Of a DNA stretch of 64,000 bases, positions 9,993 through 18,134 are shown piece by piece. Position 1 is the first letter of the stretch. Every line of letters begins with the position of its first letter. The notes under the pieces are model-generated. The model saw nothing but the letters and a program-made list of their open reading frames with translations. It did no database searches and had not been told where the DNA came from. Origin of the DNA: Pseudoxanthomonas sp. Root65 (lineage in GTDB: Bacteria > Pseudomonadota > Gammaproteobacteria > Xanthomonadales > Xanthomonadaceae); contig NZ_LMHA01000001.1 of assembly GCF_001427635.1 (NCBI RefSeq), positions 1,019,501 to 1,083,500 of the forward strand. The letters are read 5' to 3'. Both the position numbers and the translations under genes were made by a program.

Positions 9993-11195
9993 ATGCTGGA
10001 GCTCGATGCCGTACAGACACTGGCCTTCGCCGGCCTCGCCCTGTTCCTCGGCTATGCGCTCTGCCGCGTGGTCCCGCTGTTCTCCAAGTACAACCTGCCG
10101 GCGCCGGTGATCGGCGGCCTGGTGGTCGCGCTGGCCGTGCTGGTCGCGCGCCGCTACGAGGTGACGCTGTTCACCCTCGACACCAGTCTGCAGACGCCGC
10201 TGATGATCGCCTTCTTCACCACCATCGGCGTCAACGCCAGCGTGGCGCTGCTCAAACTCAGCGGGCGCCAGGTGGTGATCTTCCTGCTGCTCGCCACCGC
10301 GTTCGCCGTCGCGCAGAACCTGCTGGGCATGGCGGTGGCGATGGGCTTCGGCCTGCATCCGCTGTTCGGCGTGCTGGCCGGGTCCACCACGCTGACCGGT
10401 GGGCCGGCGACCGGCCTGGCGTTCGCACCGCTGTTCGAACAAGCCGGCGTGGAAGGCGCCGCCTCGATCGCGGTGGCGGCGGCGATGGCCGGCATCCTCT
10501 GCGGTGGCCTGCTTGGCGGACCGGTGGCCACGGTGCTGATCCGCCGCCACAAGCTGTACGGCGGCGTGCGCCTGGGCGCGCCGGACGAATCCTCGGCCGA
10601 GCCCGCCGGCGCGCGCGACACGGTGGACTTCGCCTCGCGCGAACATGCGGCGCTGAAGAGCATCGTGGTGATCCTGGTGGCGATGTGGGCCGGCGCCGGC
10701 GTCAGCCAGGGCCTGGCCGCGCTCGGCCTGACCCTGCCGGCCACCGTCGGCGCGATGATGGTCGGCGCAGCGATCCGCTATCTCGACGACCGCACCGGCT
10801 GGATCGGCCTGCCGGTCGCGACCACCGACCTGATCGGCAACGTCTGCCTGGCGCTGTTCCTCGCCGTCGCGCTGATGAACCTCAAACTGTGGGAACTGGC
10901 CGGCCTGGCCGCGCCGCTGCTGGTCAACCTGGCGCTGCAGGTCGCCCTGGTGGCGCTGTTCTGCGGCGTGGTGTTCCGGGTGATGGGCCGCGACTACGAC
11001 GCCGCGGTGATGGGCGGCGGCTTCATCGGCTTCATGCTCGGCACCACCGCCAACGCGATGGCAGTGATGCGCACGCTGGTCGAACGCTACGGCATGGCCC
11101 CGCGCGCCTTCCTCGTGGCCCCGCTGGTGGGCGCCTTCTTCATCGACTTCAGCAATGCGCTGATCATCACGGGGTTCATCAATCTGTGGGATTGA
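9993..11195 (+). CDS. gltS: sodium/glutamate symporter GltS
   Basis: Inner membrane Na+/glutamate symporter of the ESS family, 400 residues, matching the usual length. Two inverted membrane domains are visible, with the pore-type segments FFTTIGVNAS and AGSTTLTGGPATGLAF in the first half and GGGFIGFMLGTTANAMAVM in the second. A Gly/Gly/Pro-poor cytoplasmic linker (about residues 185-215) is charged. A purine-rich GGGGG lies 5 bases before the ATG. It is followed by a perfect palindromic repeat and then the convergent rsgA gene. With dctA nearby it suggests a neighbourhood for organic and amino acid uptake. Confidence 0.95.
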   Translation: MLELDAVQTLAFAGLALFLGYALCRVVPLFSKYNLPAPVIGGLVVALAVLVARRYEVTLFTLDTSLQTPLMIAFFTTIGVNASVALLKLSGRQVVIFLLLATAFAVAQNLLGMAVAMGFGLHPLFGVLAGSTTLTGGPATGLAFAPLFEQAGVEGAASIAVAAAMAGILCGGLLGGPVATVLIRRHKLYGGVRLGAPDESSAEPAGARDTVDFASREHAALKSIVVILVAMWAGAGVSQGLAALGLTLPATVGAMMVGAAIRYLDDRTGWIGLPVATTDLIGNVCLALFLAVALMNLKLWELAGLAAPLLVNLALQVALVALFCGVVFRVMGRDYDAAVMGGGFIGFMLGTTANAMAVMRTLVERYGMAPRAFLVAPLVGAFFIDFSNALIITGFINLWD

Positions 11196-11233
11196 TCGAA
11201 CGCTGGAACCTATCAGCCGTCACGATCTATCCA

Positions 11234-11332
11234 CCGTCATCCCGGCGCAGGCCGGGACCCAGTGACTTCGATGTTTGGATGACGGTAGACGTGCAGAAAG
11301 ACGCTGGGTCCCGGCCTGCGCCGGGATGACGG
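11234..11332. repeat. REP-like palindromic element, perfect 29-bp arms
   Basis: The arms at 11234-11262 and 11304-11332 are exact reverse complements (29 bases) around a 41-base loop. Each arm contains the core CATCCCGGCG and CCGGGACCCAG. It sits between convergent gltS and rsgA, where the hairpin could act as a two-way transcript terminator or RNA stabiliser. A second copy of the same family lies at 21599-21696 inside a coding region. No transposase for it is visible. Confidence 0.9.
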
Positions 11333-11344
11333 TGCGGGGTATTG

Positions 11345-12478
11345 CTAACGCTTCCCGTACTTGTCCGTCAGCCGCTTGTTCAGCGCCTTGCCCTGCACAC
11401 GGGCATTCGATTTGTCGGCCAGGCGCGAAGCGAGCTTGTCGGCCGCGGCGGCGACTTCATCGCGCAGCTTGAGGTAGTTGAGGAAGCGGCCTTCGTCCAG
11501 CTCTTCGCTGTCGATGGCCGCGCGTACCGCACAGCCCGGCTCGCGGTCGTGCGAGCAGTCGCGGAACTTGCACTGCGCGGCCAGCGCCTCGATGTCGGCG
11601 AAGCCGCCGTCGGCCAGGTCTTCCTCGCCGGTCGGCTTCAGCTCGCGCATGCCGGGCGTGTCGATCAGGCACGCGCCCGCCGGCAACGGAATCAGTGCGC
11701 GGTACGTGGTGGTGTGGCGCCCGCGCGAATCGCTCTCGCGCACTTCACCGGTCTTCATTCGCTCGTCGCCGAGCAGCGTGTTGGTGATCGTCGACTTGCC
11801 TGCACCCGACGAGCCGACCAGCACCACCGTGTGGCCGGGTTCCAGCCAAGGTTCGAGTTGCGCGACGCTGTCCGGATCCTTCGCGTTGACGGTGAACACC
11901 GGCACGCCCTGCGCGGTGAGGTCGGCCAGCACCTCGACGGCGTCGTCGGCGTACTCGGTGCGGTCGGCCTTGGTCAGCACCACCACCGGCTGCGCGCCAC
12001 CGCCGCCGACCAGCAGCAGGTAACGCTCGATGCGGCGCGGATTGAAGTCGGCATCCAGGCCGCAGACGATGAACACCGTGTCGATGTTCGCCGCGATCAC
12101 CTGCTGGTGGTAATGCTCGCCGGCCGCGCCGCGCTTGATGCCGGTATGCCGCGGCAGCAGCGCGACGATGCGCGGCCGCTTGCCGGTGGCGTCTTCCAGC
12201 AGCACCCAATCGCCGACCGCGGGACGTTCATGTGCCGGAAAACGCGGGCGCTGCCATTCAGGCAGCGATTCGGCTTTCACCCCCACGCCGGGCGCATCGG
12301 CGACCACGTAACCGGAGCGGTGCTGTTCGATCACCCGCGCCGGGGTGGCCTGCGGATGCGCCGCCAGCGCCTCGCGCCATGCCGCATCCGTCGGTTCCTC
12401 CGTGTACGGCCAGCCGATGGCGCGCAGAAGGGTGACGTCGGACACGCTGGGGAGGGGGGTTTCGGGCATGGCGCGCAT
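11345..12478 (-). CDS. rsgA: ribosome small subunit-dependent GTPase RsgA
   Basis: Circularly permuted GTPase that checks late maturation of the 30S ribosomal subunit. The 377-residue product has an N-terminal OB-fold region, then the permuted G motifs: TKAD (G4) precedes the P-loop GSSGAGKST, then a Thr-containing switch (SRGRHTTTY) and DTPG (G3). The C-terminal zinc finger is CKFRDCSHDREPGC, followed by a basic helix. It starts at 12478, or three codons later at 12469 (MPETP); neither has a clear Shine-Dalgarno sequence. It is divergent from alaA. The basic tail ends 12 bases from the palindromic repeat. Confidence 0.96.
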   Translation of the reverse strand: MRAMPETPLPSVSDVTLLRAIGWPYTEEPTDAAWREALAAHPQATPARVIEQHRSGYVVADAPGVGVKAESLPEWQRPRFPAHERPAVGDWVLLEDATGKRPRIVALLPRHTGIKRGAAGEHYHQQVIAANIDTVFIVCGLDADFNPRRIERYLLLVGGGGAQPVVVLTKADRTEYADDAVEVLADLTAQGVPVFTVNAKDPDSVAQLEPWLEPGHTVVLVGSSGAGKSTITNTLLGDERMKTGEVRESDSRGRHTTTYRALIPLPAGACLIDTPGMRELKPTGEEDLADGGFADIEALAAQCKFRDCSHDREPGCAVRAAIDSEELDEGRFLNYLKLRDEVAAAADKLASRLADKSNARVQGKALNKRLTDKYGKR

Positions 12479-12570
12479 TCTAGACGCGGGCTGGCGCCAG
12501 CGGGGCCGGGCAGGCGAAATATCCGTTAAGCTGCCCGTCCTTCCGTTTTTCCGCCCCTGCGGTCACCGCC

Positions 12571-13851
12571 ATGTCCACTCCGCCCGTCAAACCGCTCGCC
12601 ACGCGCGAACGCCTGTCCGAAGTCCGCTACGAGATCCGGGGCGAACTGGCACGGCGAGCCCGCGAGCTGGAAGCGCAGGGGCAGAAGCTGATCAAGCTCA
12701 ACATCGGCAATCCGGGCGCATTCGGTTTCCGCGCGCCCGAACACCTGCAGCGCGCGATCGCCGACGACATGGGCCGCACCGATCCGTACACGCACCAGCA
12801 GGGCCTGCCCTCGGCGCGCGATGCCATCGCCGCGGCGTACGCCAAGCGCGGCACGCCCGACGCGCACCCCGACCGCGTGTTCGTCGGCAACGGCGTGTCG
12901 GAACTGATCGACCTGTCGCTGCGCGCCCTGCTCAACCCCGGCGACGAAGTGCTGGTGCCCTCGCCCGACTATCCGCTGTGGTCGGCCGCGACCATCCTCA
13001 ACGACGGCCGCCCGGTGTACTACCGCTGCGATCCGGACAATGACTTCCTGCCCGATCCCAGCGAGATCGAGCAACTGGTCAGCTCGCGCACCCGCGCGAT
13101 CGTGCTGATCAATCCGAACAACCCGACCGGCGCCACCTATCCGCGCGAGCTGCTGGAACGCATCGTCGCCATCGCCGCCAAGCACCGCCTGCTGCTGATG
13201 GTCGACGAGATCTACGACCAGGTGCTGTACGACGGCGCCACCTTCGTGCCGGTCGCGCCGCTCGCCGGCGACGTGCCCTGCATCACCTTCAGCGGCCTCA
13301 GCAAGGTGCACCGCGCCTGCGGCTGGCGCGTGGGCTGGGGCGTGGTGTCCGGCCACGGCGACGTGGTGCGCGACTTCCTGCACGCGATGGACCTGCTCAG
13401 CGCGCTGCGCCTGTGCGCCAACGTGCCGGGCCAGTACGCCATCGACGCCGCGGTCAACGGCCCGGACACGATCAGCGCGCTGTGCGCGCCCGGTGGCCGC
13501 CTGTACGAAACCCGCCGCGCGGTGATCGAGGCCTGCGAGGCCAGCCCGCACCTGCAGCTGGTGAACCCGGCCGGCGCGCTGTACGCATTCCCGGCGGTGG
13601 TCGGCGATGCGGCGAAGAACTTCGACGACCACACGTTCGCCCTCGAACTGATGGAAACCGAAGGCGTGCTGGTCGTGCCCGGCTCCAGCTTCAACGTGCC
13701 CTACCGCCACCACTTCCGCGTCACCCTGCTGCCGGAAGCCGCGACGATGCGCGAGGTCTTCGCCCGCATCGACCGCGCCCTGACGCGCCGGGCGGAAGCA
13801 GCCACCAAGGTGGTGCCGATCAAGGGCAAGTCGCGACCGGCGGCGGCGTAA
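12571..13851 (+). CDS. alaA: alanine aminotransferase AlaA-type, PLP-dependent
   Basis: Class I/II aminotransferase of 426 residues, closest in pattern to E. coli AlaA (YfbQ), which converts pyruvate and glutamate to alanine and 2-oxoglutarate. Shared blocks are KLNIGNPGAFGF, GNGVSELIDLSL, VPSPDYPLWSA, LINPNNPTGA and VDEIYDQVLYD. The PLP-binding lysine is K245 in SGLSKVHR, and the following CGWRVGW carries the phosphate-binding Arg. The C-terminus has an extra Lys/Arg-rich tail. It is transcribed alone, divergent from rsgA, and followed by a hairpin repeat at 13877 that may end the transcript. Confidence 0.92.
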   Translation: MSTPPVKPLATRERLSEVRYEIRGELARRARELEAQGQKLIKLNIGNPGAFGFRAPEHLQRAIADDMGRTDPYTHQQGLPSARDAIAAAYAKRGTPDAHPDRVFVGNGVSELIDLSLRALLNPGDEVLVPSPDYPLWSAATILNDGRPVYYRCDPDNDFLPDPSEIEQLVSSRTRAIVLINPNNPTGATYPRELLERIVAIAAKHRLLLMVDEIYDQVLYDGATFVPVAPLAGDVPCITFSGLSKVHRACGWRVGWGVVSGHGDVVRDFLHAMDLLSALRLCANVPGQYAIDAAVNGPDTISALCAPGGRLYETRRAVIEACEASPHLQLVNPAGALYAFPAVVGDAAKNFDDHTFALELMETEGVLVVPGSSFNVPYRHHFRVTLLPEAATMREVFARIDRALTRRAEAATKVVPIKGKSRPAAA

Positions 13852-13876
13852 GCCGGATGTCGGTTGTGGGGATGGC

Positions 13877-13940
13877 GTGGGAGCGACGTAAGTCGCGAGA
13901 CGGCATCCGGATGGCCCATCGCGACTTACGTCGCTCCCAC
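13877..13940. repeat. 22-bp inverted repeat of the GGGAGCGACGT family
   Basis: Arms 13877-13898 and 13919-13940 are perfect complements of 22 bases with a 20-base loop, core GAGCGACGTAAGTCGCGA. The same element occurs at 14213/14341, 17366 and 56970. Its position just after alaA fits a terminator or mRNA 3'-end stabiliser. Confidence 0.9.
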
Positions 13941-13978
13941 ATTCAGGCTCCATCCCTAAGGCAGGCAGGGGAACGCGG

Positions 13979-14227
13979 ATGACCTTGAACATGTATGACA
14001 TCGTCCGCGTGATAGCGCCGATACCCTCCGAGCGGGTCGACGCAAGCGCATCCAGAGCGAAGGACGTCCGTGTCGGCGACATGGGGGCGATCGTTATGGC
14101 TCTGGCCGCGTCCGAGGCGCGTACCGCGTATGAGGTCGAGTGTGTCGACCCCGACGGTCACACCCGCTGGCTGGCGACGCTGTTCGCAGACGAGATCGAG
14201 CGTGTGGCCCCTGTGGGAGCGACGTAA
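13979..14227 (+). CDS. small DUF4926-like protein
   Basis: An 82-residue protein with the SH3-like pattern of DUF4926: YDIVRVI near the start, VGDMGAIVMAL in the middle, then AYEVECVDPDGHTRWLATL and a closing DEIERV. Such proteins are small and often found near toxin-antitoxin or immunity genes, but no partner is visible here. AGGGGAA lies 6-7 bases before the ATG. The stop codon TAA and the last residues (VGAT) come from a palindromic repeat starting at 14213, so the original C-terminus may have been different. Confidence 0.7.
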   Translation: MTLNMYDIVRVIAPIPSERVDASASRAKDVRVGDMGAIVMALAASEARTAYEVECVDPDGHTRWLATLFADEIERVAPVGAT

Positions 14228-14362
14228 GTCGCGACCCCACGCTACAAAGTGCCTGTTGAACCCCATCGGGGGACAACCAAGGGCAGCCGTGACCCTGCGC
14301 CTAGGATGACCGATATTTCGCTGCAGGGTTGAATTCCCGGTCGCGACTCACGTCGCTCCTAC
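14213..14362. repeat. divergent pair of GGGAGCGACGT repeats
   Basis: One arm at 14213-14234 is identical to the 13877 arm. An inverted, slightly diverged partner lies at 14341-14362. They are 106 bases apart, more than in the other pairs. The first arm provides the stop codon of the DUF4926 gene and the second lies just before the SGNH hydrolase start. The bases between them hold no recognisable gene. Confidence 0.8.
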
Positions 14363-14391
14363 AACGGGCCGGAAGGGCGCATCATGCGTCC

Positions 14392-15039
14392 ATGACGACG
14401 CTCTCCGCCCCCCACACCACCGCCCTCACCGCCGAGCTGCGCTACCTGGCGCTCGGCGACTCCTACACCATCGGCGAAGGCGTGGACGAAGCCGGCCGCT
14501 GGCCGATGCAGCTGGCGCGCCTGCTGCGGATGGAGGGCATCCTGCTCGGCGATCCGCGCATCATCGCCACCACCGGCTGGACCACCGACGAACTGGACGC
14601 CGCGATCACCGCCGCCGAGCCGCTCGGCGAGCACGACTTCGTCACCCTGCTGATCGGCGTGAACAACCAGTACCGCGGCCGCAGCGTGGAGGAATACCGC
14701 ACCCAGTTCGCCGCCCTGCTGTGGCGCGCCATCGGCTTCGCCCGCAACCGCCCCGACCGTGTGCTGGTGCTGTCCATCCCCGACTGGGGTGTCACCCCGT
14801 TCGCCGGGCAATCCGGCCGCGATACCGCACAGATCGCGCGCGAACTGGATGCCTACAACCTGACCGCGCGCGAGGTCTGCGCGCAGCGCGGCGTTTCTTT
14901 CGTCGACATCACTTCTGTCAGCCGTGCACGCGGTGCGGACCCGGCGATGCTCGCCGACGACGGCCTGCATCCGTCCGCCGCCATGTACACCGAATGGACG
15001 CGGCTGGCGTTTCCGATCGCGCATCATTTGCTCGCTTGA
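14392..15039 (+). CDS. SGNH/GDSL-family hydrolase
   Basis: A 215-residue esterase of the SGNH fold. The nucleophile Ser is in LALGDSYTIGEG (block I), the Gly oxyanion block is in TTGWTTDEL, the Asn block is GVNNQYRG and the Asp/His pair is ADDGLHPSA (block V). There is no clear signal peptide with this start, so it is likely cytoplasmic. The frame opens upstream at 14329, but that segment is repeat DNA, so the ATG at 14392 was chosen. It is isolated between repeat clusters; its substrate (acyl ester or lysophospholipid) is not determinable. Confidence 0.85.
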   Translation: MTTLSAPHTTALTAELRYLALGDSYTIGEGVDEAGRWPMQLARLLRMEGILLGDPRIIATTGWTTDELDAAITAAEPLGEHDFVTLLIGVNNQYRGRSVEEYRTQFAALLWRAIGFARNRPDRVLVLSIPDWGVTPFAGQSGRDTAQIARELDAYNLTAREVCAQRGVSFVDITSVSRARGADPAMLADDGLHPSAAMYTEWTRLAFPIAHHLLA

Positions 15040-15040
15040 G

Positions 15041-15156
15041 CCCCTCTCCCAGCGGGAGAGGGGTTGGGGTGAGGGTCGGCGGCGTGGCGAAGGTTCGGCG
15101 GCTCGCACACCCTCATCCGGCGCTGCGCGCCACCTTCTCCCGGAGGGAGAAGGATT
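15041..15156. repeat. xanthomonad long intergenic repeat, copy 1
   Basis: About 116 bases starting with the hairpin CCCCTCTCCCAGCGGGAGAG, then TTGGGGTGAGGGTCGGCG, and ending with the second hairpin CTTCTCCCGGAGGGAGAAG. A near-identical copy starts exactly 200 bases later, and a third, inverted copy lies at 29320-29474. The whole 15040-15466 gap contains only repeats. Confidence 0.88.
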
Positions 15157-15177
15157 CAGCGTGCAATGGATCCAGGA

Positions 15178-15221
15178 GCAGTGGCGACAGATCCATGCAT
15201 CGTGCGCGCAGCGCACGCTAC
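15178..15221. repeat. 44-bp GCAGTGGCGAC repeat, copy A
   Basis: A 44-base block from GCAGTGGCGACAGATCCATG to GCGCACGCTAC. A close copy lies at 15427-15470, where it overlaps the stop codon of the deacetylase gene. It separates the two long repeats. Confidence 0.8.
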
Positions 15222-15240
15222 ATCCGCGTCGCGCTTCAAG

Positions 15241-15356
15241 CCCCTCTCCCACCGGGAGAGGGGTTGGGGTGAGGGTCGGCGGAGTAGCGACAGTTCGGCG
15301 GCCCGCACACCCTCATCCGGCGCTGCGCGCCACCTTCTCCCGGCGGGAGAAGGATT
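15241..15356. repeat. xanthomonad long intergenic repeat, copy 2
   Basis: Second copy of the 15041 element in the same orientation with only scattered substitutions, at a period of exactly 200 bases. The interval between the copies is filled by the 44-base repeat. This suggests a local tandem duplication of a composite repeat unit. Confidence 0.88.
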
Positions 15357-15426
15357 AAACCCACGGGCTGCGCGATTGCCAACGTTGCGTGCGCCATGCG
15401 CACGACGCGCGGTGATAAGTCCACGC

Positions 15427-15470
15427 GCAGTGGCGACGGATCCATGCCTCGCGCACACAGCGCACGCTAC
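15427..15470. repeat. 44-bp GCAGTGGCGAC repeat, copy B
   Basis: Second copy of the 15178 block. Its last bases CTAC contain, on the minus strand, the TAG stop codon of the polysaccharide deacetylase gene, so the repeat has become the gene's end. Confidence 0.8.
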
Positions 15471-16279
15471 GCGGCGGCGATGGCGGCCGCCGGCGCCGCA
15501 TCCGATTCGGGCAACACGGTGCGATAGCCCTGTGCATCCAGCCACGCCAGTAGCTGCGCCAGGATGGCCACGTTGTGGCCGTGCGCGGCGCCTTCATGCA
15601 GCAGCACGATGGCGCCGGGGGCGATGTCGCGGGTGATGCGCGCCAGTACCTGATCGGGGTGGCAGTCGACGCCGTCGAAGCCGCGCGCGCTCCATGCCAC
15701 GCGGGCCAGGCCGTGGCGTTTCAGCGACAGGCCGACGAAGGGGTTGGTCATGCCCACCACGCTGCGGTACCAGCGCGGGGTGTCGCCGGTGATCGCGGTC
15801 AGGATCGACTGGTTGCGGCCGATCTCGTTTTCCATCGCACCCGGTCCCAGCCGCCAGAATCGCGTATCCGGATGACTCGCGCTGTGGTTGCCGATGCCGT
15901 GGCCGCGGTCGCGGATGGCCTGCACCACCGCCGGCTGCGCCAGCGCGCGTTCGCCGACCAGGAAGAACGTCGCCTTCGCCCCGTGGCGGTCCAACAGGTC
16001 GAGGATCGCCGGGGTGTCGGCCGAGGGACCGTCGTCGATGGTCAGCCATACCAGGCGCTCATGAGTGGGCAGACGCGACAGCGCCGGGCAGAACACGGTG
16101 GCGCGCGGATACAGCGTGGCCCACACCACCAGCAGGTGCGTGGCCATCATCGCCGGCAGGCCGACGGTCCAGCCGAACCGCCACCACAGCCAGGCCACGC
16201 CCACTTGCGACAGCGCCAGCAGGCCCAATATCAGTCCGGGACGGCGCGGCGGACGATGCAGTGTTCCTGTCGTGCTCAT
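15467..16279 (-). CDS. membrane-anchored polysaccharide deacetylase (NodB-type)
   Basis: A 270-residue protein with two membrane segments near residues 14-30 and 34-55, followed by a carbohydrate esterase family 4 domain. The metal/catalytic motifs are TIDDGPS (catalytic base and metal Asp), HSASHP (metal His pair), RSVVGM in the Arg motif position and LHEG near the end (catalytic His). It would remove acetyl groups from N-acetylhexosamine polymers at the cell envelope. ATG at 16279 was preferred over the open frame to 16456. The C-terminus is Ala-rich (AAPAAAIAAA) and ends in a repeat. It is divergent from the Grx4 gene with 64 bases between. Confidence 0.88.
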   Translation of the reverse strand: MSTTGTLHRPPRRPGLILGLLALSQVGVAWLWWRFGWTVGLPAMMATHLLVVWATLYPRATVFCPALSRLPTHERLVWLTIDDGPSADTPAILDLLDRHGAKATFFLVGERALAQPAVVQAIRDRGHGIGNHSASHPDTRFWRLGPGAMENEIGRNQSILTAITGDTPRWYRSVVGMTNPFVGLSLKRHGLARVAWSARGFDGVDCHPDQVLARITRDIAPGAIVLLHEGAAHGHNVAILAQLLAWLDAQGYRTVLPESDAAPAAAIAAA

Positions 16280-16343
16280 GCCCCATGATGCCACGGGGCG
16301 TAAAATCCCCCTCCGCTTGTCCTTCCGCTTACCGGTGCCTTTC

Positions 16344-17273
16344 ATGTCCCTTGATCCCGCCCTGCGCTCGCGCATCGAATCCCTCCTGCAGTCCAACCGC
16401 GTGGTGCTGTTCATGAAGGGCCAGCCGACCATGCCGCAGTGCGGCTTCTCGGCCAAGGCGGTGGGTGCGCTGTCGGCGCTGGGCGTGGACTACGCCCACG
16501 TCAACGTGCTGGCCGACCAGGAAATCCGCGAAGGCATCAAGGTCTACGGCGACTGGCCGACCATCCCGCAGCTCTACATCGACGGCGAACTGGTCGGCGG
16601 CAGCGACATCATCGAGCAGATGACCAACTCCGGCGAACTGGCCACCGTGCTGGGCCTGCAGGCCCCCGACCGGACCCCGCCGGCGATCACCATCACCCCC
16701 GCCGCCGCCGAGATGCTGCAGAACGCCGTGGCCGACGCCGGCCCGGGCGCTGCGCTGGCGCTGGGCATCAACGCGCAGTTCCAGCCCAACTTCCAGCTGG
16801 CGCAGTTCGACGCCAACGCCATCGCCAGCGAATCCAATGGCGTGCGCGTGCAGTTCGACCTGGCCAGCGCGCGCCGCGCCGACGGCATCACCATCGACTG
16901 GGTGGACGACATCCGCGGCAAGGGCCTGGCCATCGACAACCCCAACGCGCCCAAGCCGGTTCAGGCGCTGTCGCCGATGGACGCCGATGCCAAGGTCCGC
17001 GCCAGCGAAGTGCTGCTGGTCGACGTGCGCCCGGCCGACGAGCGCGCCATCGCCTCGGTGAAGCTGCCCTTCAAGACCTTCGACGGCAACGGCCGTGCCG
17101 AGCTGGAAGCGCTGCCGAAGGACACCGCCATCGCCTTCCTGTGCCGCAGTGGCGGCCGCAGCCAGCAGGCCGCGGAAGAATTCCGCGCGCTCGGCTTCGC
17201 CAACGTCTCCAACATCACCGGCGGCATCAATGCCTGGGCCGACGACGTGGACGGCACGATCAGCAAGTACTGA
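16344..17273 (+). CDS. Grx4-type monothiol glutaredoxin fused to A-type-like and rhodanese domains
   Basis: A 309-residue three-part protein. Residues 1-107 are a monothiol glutaredoxin with the CGFS motif (Cys33) and WPTIPQLYIDGELVGG, a [2Fe-2S] cluster-carrying fold. Residues about 110-210 resemble an A-type carrier (ITITPAAAEML start) but have none of the three cysteines that bind the cluster. Residues about 215-309 are a rhodanese with the active-site loop CRSGGRS (Cys267). It probably works in iron-sulfur trafficking or sulfur transfer in the cytoplasm. The ATG at 16344 matches the Grx4 N-terminus; the open frame upstream is antisense to the deacetylase. A strong terminator follows. Confidence 0.9.
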   Translation: MSLDPALRSRIESLLQSNRVVLFMKGQPTMPQCGFSAKAVGALSALGVDYAHVNVLADQEIREGIKVYGDWPTIPQLYIDGELVGGSDIIEQMTNSGELATVLGLQAPDRTPPAITITPAAAEMLQNAVADAGPGAALALGINAQFQPNFQLAQFDANAIASESNGVRVQFDLASARRADGITIDWVDDIRGKGLAIDNPNAPKPVQALSPMDADAKVRASEVLLVDVRPADERAIASVKLPFKTFDGNGRAELEALPKDTAIAFLCRSGGRSQQAAEEFRALGFANVSNITGGINAWADDVDGTISKY

Positions 17274-17297
17274 GTCGCGTCGGACAGGACCCGGAAG

Positions 17298-17319
17298 GGC
17301 GGGCTCCGGCCCGCCTTTT
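17298..17319 (+). terminator. Rho-independent terminator after Grx4 fusion gene
   Basis: A 7-bp GC stem GGCGGGC / GCCCGCC with a TCCG loop, followed directly by TTTT. It begins 25 bases after the stop codon. Confidence 0.85.
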
Positions 17320-17365
17320 CATTTGTTGGGCGCGGCACCTTGGAAGGTGTAGGAGCTTGGCAGGT

Positions 17366-17430
17366 GTGGGAGCGACGTAAGTCGCGACGGCCCCACCGTT
17401 CGCCCCGGTCGCGACTGACGTCGCTCCCAC
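17366..17430. repeat. GGGAGCGACGT inverted repeat pair
   Basis: Arms 17366-17387 and 17409-17430 pair with one mismatch around a 21-base loop. Same family as 13877 and 56970. It lies between the Grx4 terminator and the convergent DUF924 gene. Confidence 0.88.
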
Positions 17431-17450
17431 ACCGGAAATATGCCTCGTAG

Positions 17451-17555
17451 GGTGGGCCCTGGCCCACCTTCGTGAACCTCCGGCCGCGCCGCGCGCGCCG
17501 GGTTATCGCCACGGACGCGGCCGTGACACACGGCAACGGTGGGCCGGGGCCCACC
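17451..17555. repeat. two GGTGGGCC short palindromes
   Basis: Short palindromes of the form GGTGGGCC-NN-GGCCCACC at 17451-17468 and 17538-17555, 87 bases apart. They form another repeat family (third or fourth in the window). The second lies just past the end of the DUF924 gene on its strand. Confidence 0.7.
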
Positions 17556-17560
17556 TTACT

Positions 17561-18100
17561 TCACCCGGCGAATCCGCCCGCCGCCAGGTAGTCGCGCTCT
17601 TCCTGCGTCGATGTGCGCCCCATCGCCTCGTTGCGATGCGGGAAGCGGCCGAAGCGGGCGATCAGATCGTAGTGCAGCTGCGCGTACTTGATGTAGTTCT
17701 CGTCACCGGTGGCGCGGAACAGGTCCACCGAACGTTGCTGGTCCTCCAGCATCTCGGAATGCTCGTACGGCATGTAGAAGAAGATCTTCAGCGCCGGATC
17801 GACCTGCGCATCGAAGCCCGCCTCGATGGCACGCGCGGCGTAGTGCCGCGCCAGCCCGTCGGTGGCGTACGAATGCGCGCTCTCCCGGAAGCAGTTGCGC
17901 GGGAACTGGTCCAGCAGCAGCACCAGCGCCAGCGCGCCCTCGGCATCGCCCATCCAGCCTTCCAGTTCGCGCCGCGCCACGCGGAAATGCAGCCCGCGGA
18001 ACCGCTGGTCGAACTCGGCATCGAACGCATCGTCATTGGCGAACCACTTCTCGTAGCCGGCGTTCTTCCAGAAGGTGATGACGTCGTTGGATTCGTTCAT
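17561..18100 (-). CDS. DUF924 family protein
   Basis: A 179-residue soluble all-helical protein. The family signature LVLLLDQFPRNCFR is followed by AHSYATDGLAR and the later block FFYMPYEHSE, then RFGRFPHRNEAMGR. The fold is TPR-like; its biochemical function is not established for bacteria. The ATG at 18100 has GAGG six bases upstream. The open frame to 18151 runs over the intergenic space and was rejected. It follows the VOC gene by 34 bases, so the two may be cotranscribed. Confidence 0.88.
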   Translation of the reverse strand: MNESNDVITFWKNAGYEKWFANDDAFDAEFDQRFRGLHFRVARRELEGWMGDAEGALALVLLLDQFPRNCFRESAHSYATDGLARHYAARAIEAGFDAQVDPALKIFFYMPYEHSEMLEDQQRSVDLFRATGDENYIKYAQLHYDLIARFGRFPHRNEAMGRTSTQEERDYLAAGGFAG

Positions 18101-18134
18101 GCGCTGCCTCGTGTTCGGGCTGGGGGATCGGGCC

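Noticed and set aside
15041..15356. Repeated units that might be a CRISPR array
   Set aside because: Only two units, 116 bases long, with internal hairpins and no cas genes; they match xanthomonad intergenic repeats.
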